A stretch of DNA of 64,000 nucleotides from Methanobacteriota archaeon (GCA_018650285.1 JABIGF010000020.1:1-64000); one strand, 5' to 3'; counted from the stretch's first letter, positions 1 to 11,200 are shown. Made by a program: numbers and translations. The notes: generated by a model not told the origin, from the sequence alone.

Positions 1-1617
1 CTAATTGCATACTGGCTAGATGCGGGTTCAGCAACGGCTGACCTTTCTGCAGCAGCTGGATTCGGTATGGGTGCTTCATCCATTGCCCTCTTCGCTCGTG
101 TTGGTGGTGGAATTTACACCAAGGCTGCTGATGTAGGTGCAGACTTAGTCGGTAAAGTTGAGGCTGGTATTCCAGAAGACGACCCGCGTAATCCAGGAGT
201 TATCGCAGATAACGTTGGTGACAATGTTGGTGACGTTGCTGGAATGGGCGCAGATATCTTTGAATCATTCGTAGGCTCAATTATTGCAGCCATGATAATC
301 GCTTCAAGTTTTGATGATGCAATAAAGGCTGATTACATTCTATTGCCAATTCTTCTTGGTTTAATCGGATATGTTGCGTCTATTATTGGTGTATTCTCCA
401 TGACCATTCTGAAGAATGGAGCTGACCCCGCAGCAGCACTACGTAACACGACTTTCATTGCTGCGATTCTATTCGTAATCGGTGGCTATGGCTCCATCAA
501 ACAAGGATATATTGATGTTGAATATGGGGTGATGCACTCTGTAGTTCTTGGAAGTGTTGTAGGTATTCTAATCGGCTTGGTTACAGAATACTATACTGGC
601 ATTGAACCAGTATTTGGAATCAAGACAAAGGCAATCCCCCACATTGGCATGATGTCAAAAACCGGACCTGCTACAAATGCTATCGCTGGAATTTCAGTTG
701 GTATGATGTCTACATTCATCCCAGTTCTTCTAATCGCAAGCGGTATTTACGGCGCTAATCATTTTGGAGGGGAAACCTTCGGGCTATATTCCATAGCAAT
801 GGCTGCTATGGGGATGCTTGCAACTGTTGGTGTCACAATGACTGTGGATGCATACGGGCCCGTTGCAGATAACGCAGGCGGAATTGCAGAGATGTGTGGT
901 CTTGGTGAAGATGTTCGTACAATTACTGATGAATTAGATGCAATTGGAAATACAACCGCTGCAGTTGGAAAAGGATTCGCAATCGGATCTGCTGCTCTAA
1001 CTGCTCTCGCTCTTTTCGCAGCATATACTACTGCTGTTGGCGGCCTATCTCTAGAATTGACAAATCCACTAGTCGTAATCGGACTTCTAATCGGCGGTTC
1101 TCTTCCTTTTGTAGTTGGTGCAATGACCATGACTTCAGTCGGAAAGGCTGCTGGTGAGATGGTAGATGAAATCCGCCGTCAATTCCGTGATATAGATGGT
1201 CTTCTTGAAGGAAAAGAAGGCGTAAAGCCGGATTCACAAAAGTGTATTGACATTTCAACTAAGGCTGCTCTGCGCGAAATGGTTGGGCCAGGTGTTGTTG
1301 CAATAACCGCTCCAGTGTTGGTTGGATTGGCTCTTGGTTCTGAAGCACTTGGTGGTCTTCTGGCCGGTTCTCTAGTTACTGGTGTTCTAATGGCTCTATT
1401 CATGTCAAACGCTGGTGGTGCTTGGGATAACGCAAAGAAAGCGATTGAACAAGGACATATCAAAGGTGCAAAGAAAGGAGATGCTTCTCATGATGCGGCA
1501 ATTATTGGAGATACAATAGGCGACCCATTCAAGGACACCTCTGGTCCATCACTAAACATTCTAATCAAGTTGATGTCAATCGTTGCAGTTGTTCTTGCTG
1601 GAACTGGCCTACTTTGA
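1..1617 (+). CDS. hppA: Membrane-bound K+-dependent ion-pumping pyrophosphatase, 5'-truncated
   Basis: The reading frame is open from base 1, so the gene starts outside the window; 538 codons remain of a family usually near 700 residues. It hydrolyses pyrophosphate in the cytoplasm and pumps H+ or Na+ out through a multi-helix membrane domain. The signature [11 protein letters not shown] followed by an Asp-rich IPEDDPRNP loop and DNVGDNVGD (bases about 130-240) forms the pyrophosphate/Mg site, and many hydrophobic helices follow. At codon 320 (958-960) the motif GNTTAA carries Ala where K+-independent enzymes carry Lys, so this should be the K+-dependent class (established family rule, residue seen here). 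Whether it pumps Na+ or H+ cannot be decided from the part visible. The internal ATG at base 67 is not the true start. Confidence 0.97.
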   Translation, partial: LIAYWLDAGSATADLSAAAGFGMGASSIALFARVGGGIYTKAADVGADLVGKVEAGIPEDDPRNPGVIADNVGDNVGDVAGMGADIFESFVGSIIAAMIIASSFDDAIKADYILLPILLGLIGYVASIIGVFSMTILKNGADPAAALRNTTFIAAILFVIGGYGSIKQGYIDVEYGVMHSVVLGSVVGILIGLVTEYYTGIEPVFGIKTKAIPHIGMMSKTGPATNAIAGISVGMMSTFIPVLLIASGIYGANHFGGETFGLYSIAMAAMGMLATVGVTMTVDAYGPVADNAGGIAEMCGLGEDVRTITDELDAIGNTTAAVGKGFAIGSAALTALALFAAYTTAVGGLSLELTNPLVVIGLLIGGSLPFVVGAMTMTSVGKAAGEMVDEIRRQFRDIDGLLEGKEGVKPDSQKCIDISTKAALREMVGPGVVAITAPVLVGLALGSEALGGLLAGSLVTGVLMALFMSNAGGAWDNAKKAIEQGHIKGAKKGDASHDAAIIGDTIGDPFKDTSGPSLNILIKLMSIVAVVLAGTGLL

Positions 1618-1679
1618 AATTAATATTGGTTACTAATACTGTTGATATGTTACCCTATTCATCGGTGGTCTCTTGAGAG

Positions 1680-2699
1680 ATGGTCGGTAACGAAGGAATG
1701 AGGAAGATGGGTTTCAAGTCTGCATTTGTTCTTGCGCTTCTTCTCTTAGTGACGATTTTCTCAGGTTGTCTCGGCGGTGACAGCAATGATTCAAATCTAC
1801 TAGGTGAAGATGACCCATTCAATGTTCCAACTTGGGATATTGCTGATTGGTGGCTCTATACCTTTTCAACACCAGAATTTAGTGATGATACCACTCGTCT
1901 TGTTGTAGCAGAGGATGATGCTGAAGATGGAACAGCCTACATGCTAGCCATTTCAAATCGTGTTGAAGCCCGCCGCCATGCGGTCCTCAACCACAATCCA
2001 TTCCTTGGCAGAATCACTCATGATAATCTGAGTGCTTATGAAAATGGTGAACCTCAACCAGTCTTTAAATTTCCATTTGAGAAAGGTGACGGCTGGAATT
2101 TCACACTTTTTGGTAGCGAATGGGATGCAAACGTAATAGAAGTCCATATTGAAAATAATGGCGCTACTCGTAATAGAATTGCCGTCATCACAGCATCATC
2201 GAGCGACGGCTCAAGTCTTGCTTACATCTTTGATGAAAGCGCTGGCTTCCTCCGCACCCTCATTTGGACAGACAATAGCGGAGTTGAGCAACTCAACATG
2301 CAATTAGCAACTTTTGGCAGTCAGCATGAAGGTGAAGTTTGGTTCATTCGAGCGGATGACATATTTGCCAAAGATTACTCATTGAGTGGTGGGGCAGATG
2401 TTGATGTACAAGATTCATTCTTTGTTAGTGAGCACCCTAGTGGAGATGATTGGGATGAGATGATTTACTGGCTCAATGCACGTATGGGCTCAGGCACATC
2501 ATCCGGTTCACTCACATTACGTGACCATACATCGGTAACGGCATTGGCACGCTCTTGGGGGCCCGGTGCACAAGAAGAAGGCCAACTAGGTACGATTCCA
2601 TACCCTAGTGGAGAGTACACATTGACCATCACGCAAAGCGGTAATTCAGAAATTTCCCTTATGGTTGCTGGTGGAATATCCTTTTCTTGGACACTCTAG
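1680..2699 (+). CDS. Predicted lipoprotein of unknown function
   Basis: The N-terminus has a short basic region, a hydrophobic stretch (about residues 13-27) and a lipobox-like IFSGC, after which the mature protein would start at the Cys with an acidic, Asn/Ser/Asp-rich linker. The remaining 300 residues are soluble, mixed alpha/beta in character, with no motif I recognise. Possible starts are ATG at 1680, 1698 and 1707; all keep the signal sequence, and the two inner ones give a more typical short n-region. It lies 62 bases after the pyrophosphatase and is followed 8 bases later by the hydrolase at 2708, so the last two are probably co-transcribed. Exported, membrane-tethered location is inferred from the lipobox; no function can be assigned. 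Confidence 0.8.
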   Translation: MVGNEGMRKMGFKSAFVLALLLLVTIFSGCLGGDSNDSNLLGEDDPFNVPTWDIADWWLYTFSTPEFSDDTTRLVVAEDDAEDGTAYMLAISNRVEARRHAVLNHNPFLGRITHDNLSAYENGEPQPVFKFPFEKGDGWNFTLFGSEWDANVIEVHIENNGATRNRIAVITASSSDGSSLAYIFDESAGFLRTLIWTDNSGVEQLNMQLATFGSQHEGEVWFIRADDIFAKDYSLSGGADVDVQDSFFVSEHPSGDDWDEMIYWLNARMGSGTSSGSLTLRDHTSVTALARSWGPGAQEEGQLGTIPYPSGEYTLTITQSGNSEISLMVAGGISFSWTL

Positions 2700-2707
2700 G
2701 TGATTCC

Positions 2708-3292
2708 ATGCTTGGGCACTTTGTAATGTTACACGGCATGACAGGTTCAACTGAAAAGATGATGCCACTTGCTGAAAAATTCTGCCCTGATGGCTGGGAA
2801 GTGTTTGTTCTTAACGCGCCTTTCCCGCACCCTCGCGGAGGGTTTACTTGGTGGATAAGAGATGCTCCTGCGACAGAAGCATTGGATGCCAAGGCGATAT
2901 CGCAGTTACAGGCTTCAGTCGATTATGTGGCTGAAAACTTGCCATCAGATGGCCCACTAATTGTCGGTGGATTTTCACAAGGAGCAGCCGTCGCTCAAGA
3001 ATTATTGTTGACAAGACACGCAGAAAGAATCACTGGTGTAGTCGTACTTGGTAGCAAGGCTGTAAGACCTTTGATTCTGTATGAAAAATTATGCGAATTA
3101 CCTTCACGTGCAATGTTTTCAATGCATGGCGCGAAGGACAAGGTAGTTCTTCTAGAGGAAGGTGATGAATGCGTCCGCCTCTACCAAGAGGCTGGATGGA
3201 ATGTGACACAAGTGAGACATCAAAAGGGCCACATGGTTGACCTAGCAAGTGAAGATAAACTTCACCTTTGGCTTAGTGAAATTACTGAGTGA
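2708..3292 (+). CDS. Alpha/beta-hydrolase, phospholipase/carboxylesterase type
   Basis: A 194-residue serine hydrolase of the small carboxylesterase/phospholipase (Pfam Abhydrolase_2) kind. The nucleophile elbow GGFSQGA puts Ser at residue 90; Asp144 (GAKDKV) and His175 (QKGHMVD) complete the triad at the expected spacing. An oxyanion-side LHGMTG near the N-terminus is also present. The start is the ATG at 2708 because a good ribosome site AGGTGA (2699-2704) precedes it; an upstream in-frame TTG at 2687 lies inside the lipoprotein gene. No signal peptide, so it is cytoplasmic. It ends two bases from the convergent glutaredoxin gene. The substrate is not determinable; such enzymes act on short acyl esters or lysophospholipids. 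Confidence 0.88.
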   Translation: MLGHFVMLHGMTGSTEKMMPLAEKFCPDGWEVFVLNAPFPHPRGGFTWWIRDAPATEALDAKAISQLQASVDYVAENLPSDGPLIVGGFSQGAAVAQELLLTRHAERITGVVVLGSKAVRPLILYEKLCELPSRAMFSMHGAKDKVVLLEEGDECVRLYQEAGWNVTQVRHQKGHMVDLASEDKLHLWLSEITE

Positions 3293-3294
3293 AC

Positions 3295-3558
3295 TCAAAG
3301 GTAAGCTTGGAGATTATCTGCTCCACCAACAAAGATTGGCTCATCGCCTCTTACGTCCCAGATGGCTGGTACTGTACGGTGGCCAGTCATATTGACAACG
3401 GCCATCTGAAGATTTGGGTTATTTCCTACATTATGCTCTTCAAAAGAGAGTTTTTTTGCACCTAGCATATTCTTTGCTTTGGAACAATATGGGCACCAAC
3501 TTGAGGTGAACATCACGAAGTCCGATTTACATCTCTTCAGTATTCTATTGACTGGCAT
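3295..3558 (-). CDS. Glutaredoxin-like thiol-disulfide oxidoreductase
   Basis: A small (87-residue) thioredoxin-fold protein. It has the redox pair CPYC at residues 22-25 in the context SSWCPYCSKAK, a cis-proline TVPAIW, and the downstream GG typical of glutaredoxins that bind glutathione or an equivalent thiol. I start it at the ATG at 3558, which has GAGGG five bases upstream; a longer frame from 3585 adds nine residues without a better ribosome site. It would reduce protein disulfides or ribonucleotide reductase in the cytoplasm. It converges tail to tail with the hydrolase gene and lies 54 bases downstream of the giant 3613-8091 gene on the same strand. Confidence 0.9.
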   Translation of the reverse strand: MPVNRILKRCKSDFVMFTSSWCPYCSKAKNMLGAKKLSFEEHNVGNNPNLQMAVVNMTGHRTVPAIWDVRGDEPIFVGGADNLQAYL

Positions 3559-3612
3559 GATTCCCTCGGAATCCCCGACCTTCATGAATGCTTGTTTGCA
3601 TTATCATGCAAT

Positions 3613-6600
3613 CTAAATTTCATTATTAGATGCCAGCGTCACTTGATTTTGTTCTATGCTTTGGTAAAGCAAGAAACTACCATCCTCTTCCATCCACCAT
3701 CTATTTCCGTCGGGTAGAATATACCATGTCACTCCAGTAGATGTGTCATATTCGCCACCTATTGGCAACCCTTCGTGATTTGGTACACTTGTCACCGGCG
3801 CTTCTTCAATAGGTTCAGTATCACTTTCACTATCTTGTTCTACCTCATCAATTTCTTCATCGTCTTCGCCTGGAGCATTAACTCTGAAAATGAGGTAAAT
3901 TCCAAGGCCAGCCATGCCTGCAAGAATCATCGCAATCAGAACAATTGTTGCAACGCCACTAGATGTTGCACCTCCAGAATTTTTTGTAGATTCACTATTG
4001 TCATCTTGTGGTGGGGCATTTGGATTTGCGGGCGGATCAATCGTCATATTGTCAATTGTGGTTAAGCCAACATTGTCCGTGGCTTTGACATAGAGATCAA
4101 TGTCGCTCCAATTAGACCAAATGATTGCCCCATTTGCTGGATATTCTTGCCAAGTTAAATTATCCCATGACCATTCAACAGAGGCTATTCCGCTCCCCTC
4201 TCCATCACTCATGTCAAGGCTAACTTGCAACACTGGTGGGTCAGCATATTGGGTGCTTATTTGACTCACCGAAATAGTCGGGGATGAGCGGTCAATTTTG
4301 ACCCACATTGCATCAGCATCCGACGGGTTTCCCGCACCATCTAATGCGCGAATTTCTAGAGAATATCGCCCATCTGTTAAGGCGGTAACATTGAGGGTAG
4401 CGTTTGTCCCTTCAATATCGGACCAAAGTCCACCTGCCCAGCGAATTTCGTAGTGTGAAAGTTCTGAACCACCTGTATCATCAACAGCCGACCAAGTTAC
4501 ATCTACCTCATTTTCTGAAATCCATTCCTCAAGAGCTGTGAAGGTTGGTTTTGTAGGTGGTTCTAGGTCTGGCACTTCATCTGCATCAACTGTTACAATT
4601 TTCAAGGTGTAAGAACCACCAGTGGTGGCAGAATCTTTGAAGATACGGATATGATAGATGCGTGATGTGTTACTTGAATCATTATTTGTCAGTTGTAGAT
4701 TGACTCTGTTTGTCTCCTGATTTAATGTCCCATTATCAATCACAACACTCCCATTTAGGAGTTCAATTGTAAATAAAGTTCCATCATTGTCTAGAGATAC
4801 ACCGATTTTCTTTCCACCATGAAGCATAATTGAAAACCAATCTTCATTGTCAATATTCATCAAGCATCCTTCTATTGTAATGGATTCAACATCAACGCCA
4901 AGAAGTGTTGCAGACGCTCTAGCGCCTGCAGCGTCTGCAGTATCGTTACCATCTGTTGTAGGGTCGATACATCCACCAGTTTCTTCCTCGGGAGCAGGTG
5001 CATCAGTACTAACTAGGAGGGAATTTGCAGAAATAATCATGTTATTGTTTTCATCATCTTCTTGGTGCAGGTTTGATGAATCTATTTTCAGAATTGCCCA
5101 CCATGTTCCTTCATCATCACTAGTTAGTTGCACTGTTGTACTATCTTGAACTGATGTTCCCGCATCTAAATTAGAGATGGAATAGGTGTGGACAAGTTTG
5201 TCACTGCTATCCAAATTCTGATCTTGTGAAAGCCATACCTCTGAATCAAATGATCTACTTTCTACACCGAGATTTTGCATTTCCCATTGTAATGTAATGG
5301 TTTGTCCAGGTTCAGCAGAAGTTGGACCAGTTATCCATTTAGCCAGCAAATCATCTGTCGGTGCTGCCACTTCAAATGATGTCCCATACCCCTCATTATC
5401 TGAGTCATCAGATTCGGCAATATCGCTCGCATAGTCTACCACAGCAAAGATTCGGTATGTGCCTGCCGGAGATGTTGGCAATTGAACCGTCCGCGTTATT
5501 TCTAGATTAGAACCAGCAGCTAGTGAAGAAATGTTTACCACTTCAAGAACATGGTCTGGTTGCCCTGTTGGAGATACAATTTCTGCAATAATTGCTAATT
5601 GGTGGCGCGCAGCATTTGCACCGCCTGCATTTTCTATTACAATAGAAACATCAACGGATTGCCCTAATGTAGATGGCCCAGGATTACTGACTGATACCAC
5701 TCGCAAATTTGGCTGTAGAATACAGACTTGATTGGGAGCAGACATTGAATTGTCATTTTCATTCAATTCAACAATGACATTATTCATATCTACAATAATG
5801 CCATAATACCAGCATCCTGCCGCGATATTAGACGGTATTGTAACGCTCAAACTATCACTTGTACTTGCGCTTGCTGCAATGTGTGTGATGCTTGCAGCTC
5901 CTAGGTGTGTATCACTAGTATCAATAGTGGGATTTGTAGAGAGGAACATGTCAACAGGGAAATTACTAGCTTCACCCATACCGCTATTCTCGAAGGTGTA
6001 GGATAGTGTTACTGTCTGTCCTGGAAGAACCGATGTAGGTCCACTAAGTGCTGTAGGTGTCAAATCAGGAGTACAATCTTGAACCGTCAATTCTTTTGTT
6101 GTAGTAGTGTAAATGTTATTGTATTCATCAGATTCTGAAATTTGGTAGTTGGAATCAACAAACATTCTTGCATAATAATCGCCAGATGCCATTGATGCCG
6201 GAATTGTGCCACTGACTTGTAGTTGGTAGGAATTACCACTCCCTCCATTTGCATGGCCAATGCTAGTCCATGAACCAGATTGACCTGTTTGAGAGAAGAG
6301 AACTTGATAGTAATGTGAGCCGGCAATCACGTTGCCTTGATTTGATACATCTACATTGACTGTAACAGTCCCTTCAGTGCATATTGTAGAGGTGGATGAA
6401 TCAACTGAAATAGAATCTGCTTGAAGGTCAGGCTCTGAAAGTGTAATGGAAATGCCATTTCCATCTTCTGCGTTATTGTTTTCATCACCTTCATCTACTC
6501 GATCTGTTGTATCTACAATGATTCCCCAATAGTAGGTTCCTGTTGACAAACCACTGGGGATGTAATCAGTAAGTGTGCCAGTTCGGTATGAGCCTCCATT

Positions 6601-8091
6601 GATACTAGATGCTTGTTGGGTTGAACCAAATTGTGTATCGCTACTAGTTATGGTGCGGTCTGTTGAGAGGTAAGCCTTCCAATAGAACCAACCCGATGAA
6701 TCATCGCCATCGTTATCAATTCTCCAACTGAGGCTAGCCTGTTGCCCAGTGTTTCCTGAATTTGGCCCCGATAGTGAATAAACAATCAAATCTGCGGGCT
6801 CTTCAATATCTATGCGATAAGTATCTGCTACCACATTGTTTGTCTCATCAAGTTCAGTGACACTAGAACGGCTGTCAGCAATCATTCCGAGATAATAGTA
6901 GCCTGGGCTGATTCCAGTGGGTATCTGAACGCTGTACTGATATCCAGATGCATATGAGCCTGGAGAAATACTGGAGCGGGAGAATTCATCGACATAGACG
7001 TCGTTAGTGGTGATTGTTCGGTCTGTAGACAGATAGAGTTCCCAATAGAATGAACCGGTATAGTCGGTCCCATCATTATCAATTCGATAATTGACAGTAA
7101 TCGTATCTCCCATTACTGCTGAGGAAGATGAGGTATCAATATCGTCAGCAACAATATCTGGCAGGTCATCTTGAATTGTAACCTGTCCACAAGTTCTTAC
7201 ATTGTTGGTTTCACTGCTTTCATCCACATCTGTGTTCACATCTAGGATGTAACCCCAATAATACGTTCCTGCATTCATTGATGAAGGAATTCGATTACTG
7301 GTGGAAAGAGAATCAGTGCGATAACTACCAGATGACAAACTGGAAGAATATTGATCGCTACCAACTTGAGTGTCACTAGTGGTGATTGACGAATCTGAAG
7401 AGAGGTACATTGCCCAATCAAATGACCCCGTTGATTGTCCATGGCTGCTTGAAACATCGTTCTCATATTGAATAGAAATTGATGAATCGAGATAATCTCC
7501 AACAGTTCCTGTAGAAGGTGTTGAACACGAAGAAGATGTAGTACGTGGTACTAAATCAGCCAATTCATAGACATGAACACGACCTGTGTCGTAGTCGTCG
7601 TTATTGTTTTCATTTGTTTCACTGACTTGTGAGTTGATGTCTACAATGGCTCCGACATAGTAGTAACCGCCAGTGATTGTTGCTGGAATTGTCACACTTT
7701 TGTATTGTGAACTAGATGATCCTGATGAAATTGAAGACTTGTACCAAGTGTCAAGTTCGATGTCATTTGTGGTGATTGTAGTGTCAGTTGAGAGATAAAT
7801 CCCCCAATAAAATGAGCCTGAAGATGCAGTCCCTTGGTTCTTCAACCGCACGGTGACACTCTTGCTATCTCCTGCATCTGCAGTAGTCCAACTTGCTGAG
7901 ATATAGTCAATAATTAGATCAGAGTTTCCTCTTCCAGAAGTTGAGCTAGTATCGGGTAATTTGTATATCTCTGAATCGGTTTCAATAACCTCTTCATTAC
8001 TCTCTTGGATAGAGGGTGATGGAATGTTTCCAAGCAATATCAAGATAAGGAAAATTGCCCCAAGGAGGGTTGCAATCTTGATACGCGACAC
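3613..8091 (-). CDS. Giant exported CARDB-repeat surface protein with C-terminal membrane anchor
   Basis: 1492 residues. The start is a GTG with a strong site GAGGTGAT four bases upstream. An N-terminal signal segment (residues about 5-22) leads into eight CARDB/APHP-type beta-sandwich repeats (about 55-1010). Several carry the same core, with 'STDxTITTxD' and 'xDxxNNV/D' near the end of the repeat. Then come a pre-peptidase C-terminal-like (PPC) domain (about 1040-1190), an FN3-like domain and another Ig-like domain, a single membrane helix (about 1375-1402), and a short acidic cytoplasmic tail ending in a Trp-rich segment (TWYILPDGNRWWMEEDG). Many N-x-S/T sequons fit archaeal surface glycosylation. 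CARDB domains are associated with cell adhesion, so an adhesive or S-layer-associated role is inferred; no catalytic domain is visible. Confidence 0.9.
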   Translation of the reverse strand: MSRIKIATLLGAIFLILILLGNIPSPSIQESNEEVIETDSEIYKLPDTSSTSGRGNSDLIIDYISASWTTADAGDSKSVTVRLKNQGTASSGSFYWGIYLSTDTTITTNDIELDTWYKSSISSGSSSSQYKSVTIPATITGGYYYVGAIVDINSQVSETNENNNDDYDTGRVHVYELADLVPRTTSSSCSTPSTGTVGDYLDSSISIQYENDVSSSHGQSTGSFDWAMYLSSDSSITTSDTQVGSDQYSSSLSSGSYRTDSLSTSNRIPSSMNAGTYYWGYILDVNTDVDESSETNNVRTCGQVTIQDDLPDIVADDIDTSSSSAVMGDTITVNYRIDNDGTDYTGSFYWELYLSTDRTITTNDVYVDEFSRSSISPGSYASGYQYSVQIPTGISPGYYYLGMIADSRSSVTELDETNNVVADTYRIDIEEPADLIVYSLSGPNSGNTGQQASLSWRIDNDGDDSSGWFYWKAYLSTDRTITSSDTQFGSTQQASSINGGSYRTGTLTDYIPSGLSTGTYYWGIIVDTTDRVDEGDENNNAEDGNGISITLSEPDLQADSISVDSSTSTICTEGTVTVNVDVSNQGNVIAGSHYYQVLFSQTGQSGSWTSIGHANGGSGNSYQLQVSGTIPASMASGDYYARMFVDSNYQISESDEYNNIYTTTTKELTVQDCTPDLTPTALSGPTSVLPGQTVTLSYTFENSGMGEASNFPVDMFLSTNPTIDTSDTHLGAASITHIAASASTSDSLSVTIPSNIAAGCWYYGIIVDMNNVIVELNENDNSMSAPNQVCILQPNLRVVSVSNPGPSTLGQSVDVSIVIENAGGANAARHQLAIIAEIVSPTGQPDHVLEVVNISSLAAGSNLEITRTVQLPTSPAGTYRIFAVVDYASDIAESDDSDNEGYGTSFEVAAPTDDLLAKWITGPTSAEPGQTITLQWEMQNLGVESRSFDSEVWLSQDQNLDSSDKLVHTYSISNLDAGTSVQDSTTVQLTSDDEGTWWAILKIDSSNLHQEDDENNNMIISANSLLVSTDAPAPEEETGGCIDPTTDGNDTADAAGARASATLLGVDVESITIEGCLMNIDNEDWFSIMLHGGKKIGVSLDNDGTLFTIELLNGSVVIDNGTLNQETNRVNLQLTNNDSSNTSRIYHIRIFKDSATTGGSYTLKIVTVDADEVPDLEPPTKPTFTALEEWISENEVDVTWSAVDDTGGSELSHYEIRWAGGLWSDIEGTNATLNVTALTDGRYSLEIRALDGAGNPSDADAMWVKIDRSSPTISVSQISTQYADPPVLQVSLDMSDGEGSGIASVEWSWDNLTWQEYPANGAIIWSNWSDIDLYVKATDNVGLTTIDNMTIDPPANPNAPPQDDNSESTKNSGGATSSGVATIVLIAMILAGMAGLGIYLIFRVNAPGEDDEEIDEVEQDSESDTEPIEEAPVTSVPNHEGLPIGGEYDTSTGVTWYILPDGNRWWMEEDGSFLLYQSIEQNQVTLASNNEI

Positions 8092-8144
8092 TATATCACC
8101 TCAAAAGTCGTCATCATATAGCGGTGATGAAGGTTGTTATTGGA

Positions 8145-8169
8145 GTGAATAGGCCTACGGCCAATTCAC
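8145..8169. promoter_or_regulatory. Inverted repeat at the predicted start of transcription of the CARDB-protein gene
   Basis: Two 11-base arms (GTGAATAGGCC and GGCCAATTCAC) around a 3-base centre, with one mismatched pair. It lies 9-32 bases downstream, on the minus strand, of a TATA-like element, where transcription of the 3613-8091 gene should begin, and about 54 bases before that gene's GTG. It could be an operator or an RNA hairpin in the leader. Confidence 0.4.
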
Positions 8170-8176
8170 ATTTATC

Positions 8177-8190
8177 TAAAATATATATTT
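8177..8190 (-). promoter_or_regulatory. Candidate TATA box for the CARDB-protein gene
   Basis: Read on the minus strand the sequence is AAATATATATTTTA, a strong archaeal TBP-box candidate in the 109-base gap between the two giant genes. Transcription would start about 25 bases downstream, near 8155. The call is from sequence pattern and position only. Confidence 0.4.
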
Positions 8191-8200
8191 TTCAAGAAAA

Positions 8201-11200
8201 TTAAGGTGTGGTGAATTGACGGGTGGAATCATCCCACCAGCGGCCATTTCCGTTTTCTGCAGTCAGCCGCCAATAGTAATCAGTTGAGGGGAATAATCCG
8301 CTTAGAGGATGACTATTTCCACCCACACTCAAATTACTTCCAACATACTCGCAGAAATCCCAATTTCCTTGGACAACACCACCATCAGCCACCCCCCAAC
8401 ATAATTGCCAAGTGGTGTTAGTCCCATTGTCGTATACCATCCAATCCACATCAGCTTTGCTAGTGGTGATATTGCTAGTCATTTCATTTCTAGTTTCAGG
8501 GTCATACTCATTCACCCATCCACGCAACGGGTCGGTAGTCCATACGGGCAGATGGTCAACAGCATTCTGTGTAGGTTCGGCAATAGGGAATCCCCAAGCA
8601 GCAAGGAAAGAAGTCATGTTATGGCCCGTTTTTATTGAAATCCATTTTGCATACTCATTGAATTCAGCAGAGTCTCCAGATGGTTGAGTTGTGAGATTGT
8701 AGTAGTATTCTTGATAGGCCGCAGTAATGGGTTCCCAACCAAACTCTTCTTGGATTTGGAGATAGGTTTCTAGTGCTGTCCAAACACTCCATTGTGAGAT
8801 TTGTGAGCCCCCTGAAAAATAAGTTTCAACTCGATTTATCATGCTCTGAGTGTTTAGCGCACTGTGCCCTGCACGCAGGTCTTTTCCAACCAAATCAGTC
8901 ATCAATTTTACAGAATAAAGATTGCAAGTTGTTTCTGTAGTACCTGGTAGAGTTGAGGACATCCACTGGTGATTATGCCCCAATTCGTGGAACATACCCC
9001 AATCCCCATTGGCCCGCATGTAACTGCCGTTTACAACCCCGCTAACACTTGCTGTGTGGGCCATGAAAGGATAACCTGAATGCATCCAACCGGCTGAAAT
9101 TTGCACATCAAAAACAGATCTTTCAACACGTGGCCAAGGCGTGTATCCACTGAGATTATGTTCCATTTGTAGTGCATCGTCCCAGAAATCCATTGTTTCA
9201 TTTGGATAGTCAAGATTTCTGATGTATGAAGATGGAACCGTTAGAATAAACCATTCAGATTCTAATTCAGCGATTGGCGCAGAGTTATTTCTGATTGTAT
9301 TTTGCCAATTATTTATGTCTGTTTGACCGTGAATATATTGTGGCATTTCTACAGCATTCTCAATGGTGATATTGAATTCACCAAATGCTGAGCCGGCTGG
9401 AATGGTGACATAGATTGGCCCCCCAAAGGCATTTGCAACTTGTATCGATGTATTGGACATCGTCCAACCACGAGTTATCTTTGGATGTCTTGAGAGGCTA
9501 GATTTCCCCCATAGAGAGTCCGAATGGGCTCCAACTAGGATTGCAGCCCCTTGGTTTACCATTGATTGTGGTATTGTGATGTTGACTACTTCTCCAGCGG
9601 GCGCATACATTCCTGTCGCCATTCGTCCAGCGGCTCTTGCATTAGCATAACCAAATTGACTTGGTAAACCTGCAAAAGTGCCATTGATGTTGACTGTAAT
9701 TTTCGGCCTTGGTGCTGTTGCGTTTACTTGCCCAGGGAATGATGAATGTGACGGGTGAGAATCAACTTCGTCTGCCGGTAATTTCAGCATTAATTGCTCT
9801 TGGATATTGAGAATCAGGTCATCAACTTCATCAGCATTCATGGTGTATTGATTGTTTGAATCGATGTGAATCCAGCCGGTATCATTACTCATCTTGCGTA
9901 GCGAATCCCATACGCCGGTGTAATCTAGTGGTAGATTTGAAACGCATAGTGATACTGTTATAGCACCGATAGTAGCATCATTTTGCGTCATCATTTGGGT
10001 GCCATCTACATGGTCAACAATGAGCGGTAGTGCGCCATGTAGTCGGTATAGGTCGCCCCATTCATTGGTATTCACGCCAAATGTGGATGAACCGGATGAT
10101 GTTGAGACAAAGAGGCCAGTAGTTTTGGAAATTTTATTTCCGGGATAATTGTGAGCAGCATCGCTGTTTGAGTATGACCAATACCAAGCGTGCCCACCCA
10201 TTATCATTCCACCTCCCTCTTCTAACCAAGTTGTAATTACAAGATTTTCAGCGTCTGAATATGAATTCCAGAATTCGGTTACGAAGCAATCTAAGTTGGC
10301 AAGGTCAGCAGGTGTCGCACTAGTGACTACGGCATATCCTTCAGCTAGTAGTGTATTTTGCCAGCCATTGAAAGAGGATTCTAACCCCACTGTTTTTCCA
10401 TTCCCGTCACATACCCAATCAAGAGCATTGAGGCTTAGGTTGGCTCGAGCGTCATTACCTGTTCTAGCCACCATAGTTTCATGACCATATCCAACAATTC
10501 TGCCTTTTCCAGCATGTCCAGCCGATGATATCGGTCTGTCATCCCAATCAATTCCAAGACTAAATGCCCATTCACCAATCGGCAAAATAAGTGAGGGCCA
10601 CGCCCCTCCAAAGTCAACAGAACCAACTGGTCGTTTTACCAATTCATTGTGATCTTGTGCCAAATCATGGATTGCAAAGGTCAGGTTCGTCTCTAGTGAA
10701 CCCCCCGAATTATTCGCCCAAATAGTGTGAATAGTCCAAGCATGGCGAGATGTATTCACGCCATCTCTTCCAATGGGAAGCCCTGCGATTGTACCATCAA
10801 TACCTAGTGAGAGCCCGTGTGGTAGTGGTGGAGATACTTCCCATGAGTCTATTGTTGGCCCACCGTTGATGGCTGAGATTGTAATTGATTGGTTTGCAGC
10901 GAGAACATGTTCGTTACCACCCAGCCATGAAATATTTTCGGGGGTCATATTTGCGATTCTAATGTTCAGCCAAGTGGAGAAACTGCCGCCCGAATTGTTG
11001 GCCCAAATAGTGTGATTCACCCATGGTGTAATTTCATCAGCATCACCATAGATTGTTCCGAATTGTAAATCAAATTGTAATCCTAATGCTAGGGGCGGTT
11101 CAATGCTCCAATTGACAGGGTTACCTCCGTTTGTTATTGGTGTGATATTGAGGGTTGAATATCCAAAAACGAGGTCAAAATCTTGGCTACCATAATCAAT

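Noticed and set aside
759-1130. Minus-strand open frame inside the pyrophosphatase gene
   Set aside because: It mirrors a strongly conserved coding region and shows no protein-like pattern.
2687-2707. Upstream TTG start for the carboxylesterase gene
   Set aside because: It lies in the end of the lipoprotein gene, and the ATG at 2708 has a clear AGGTGA site.
3613-8091. CRISPR-like or DNA tandem repeats in the giant genes
   Set aside because: The periodicity is at the protein-domain level (CARDB repeats); the DNA copies are diverged and there are no uniform repeats with spacers. The same holds for 34005-49735.
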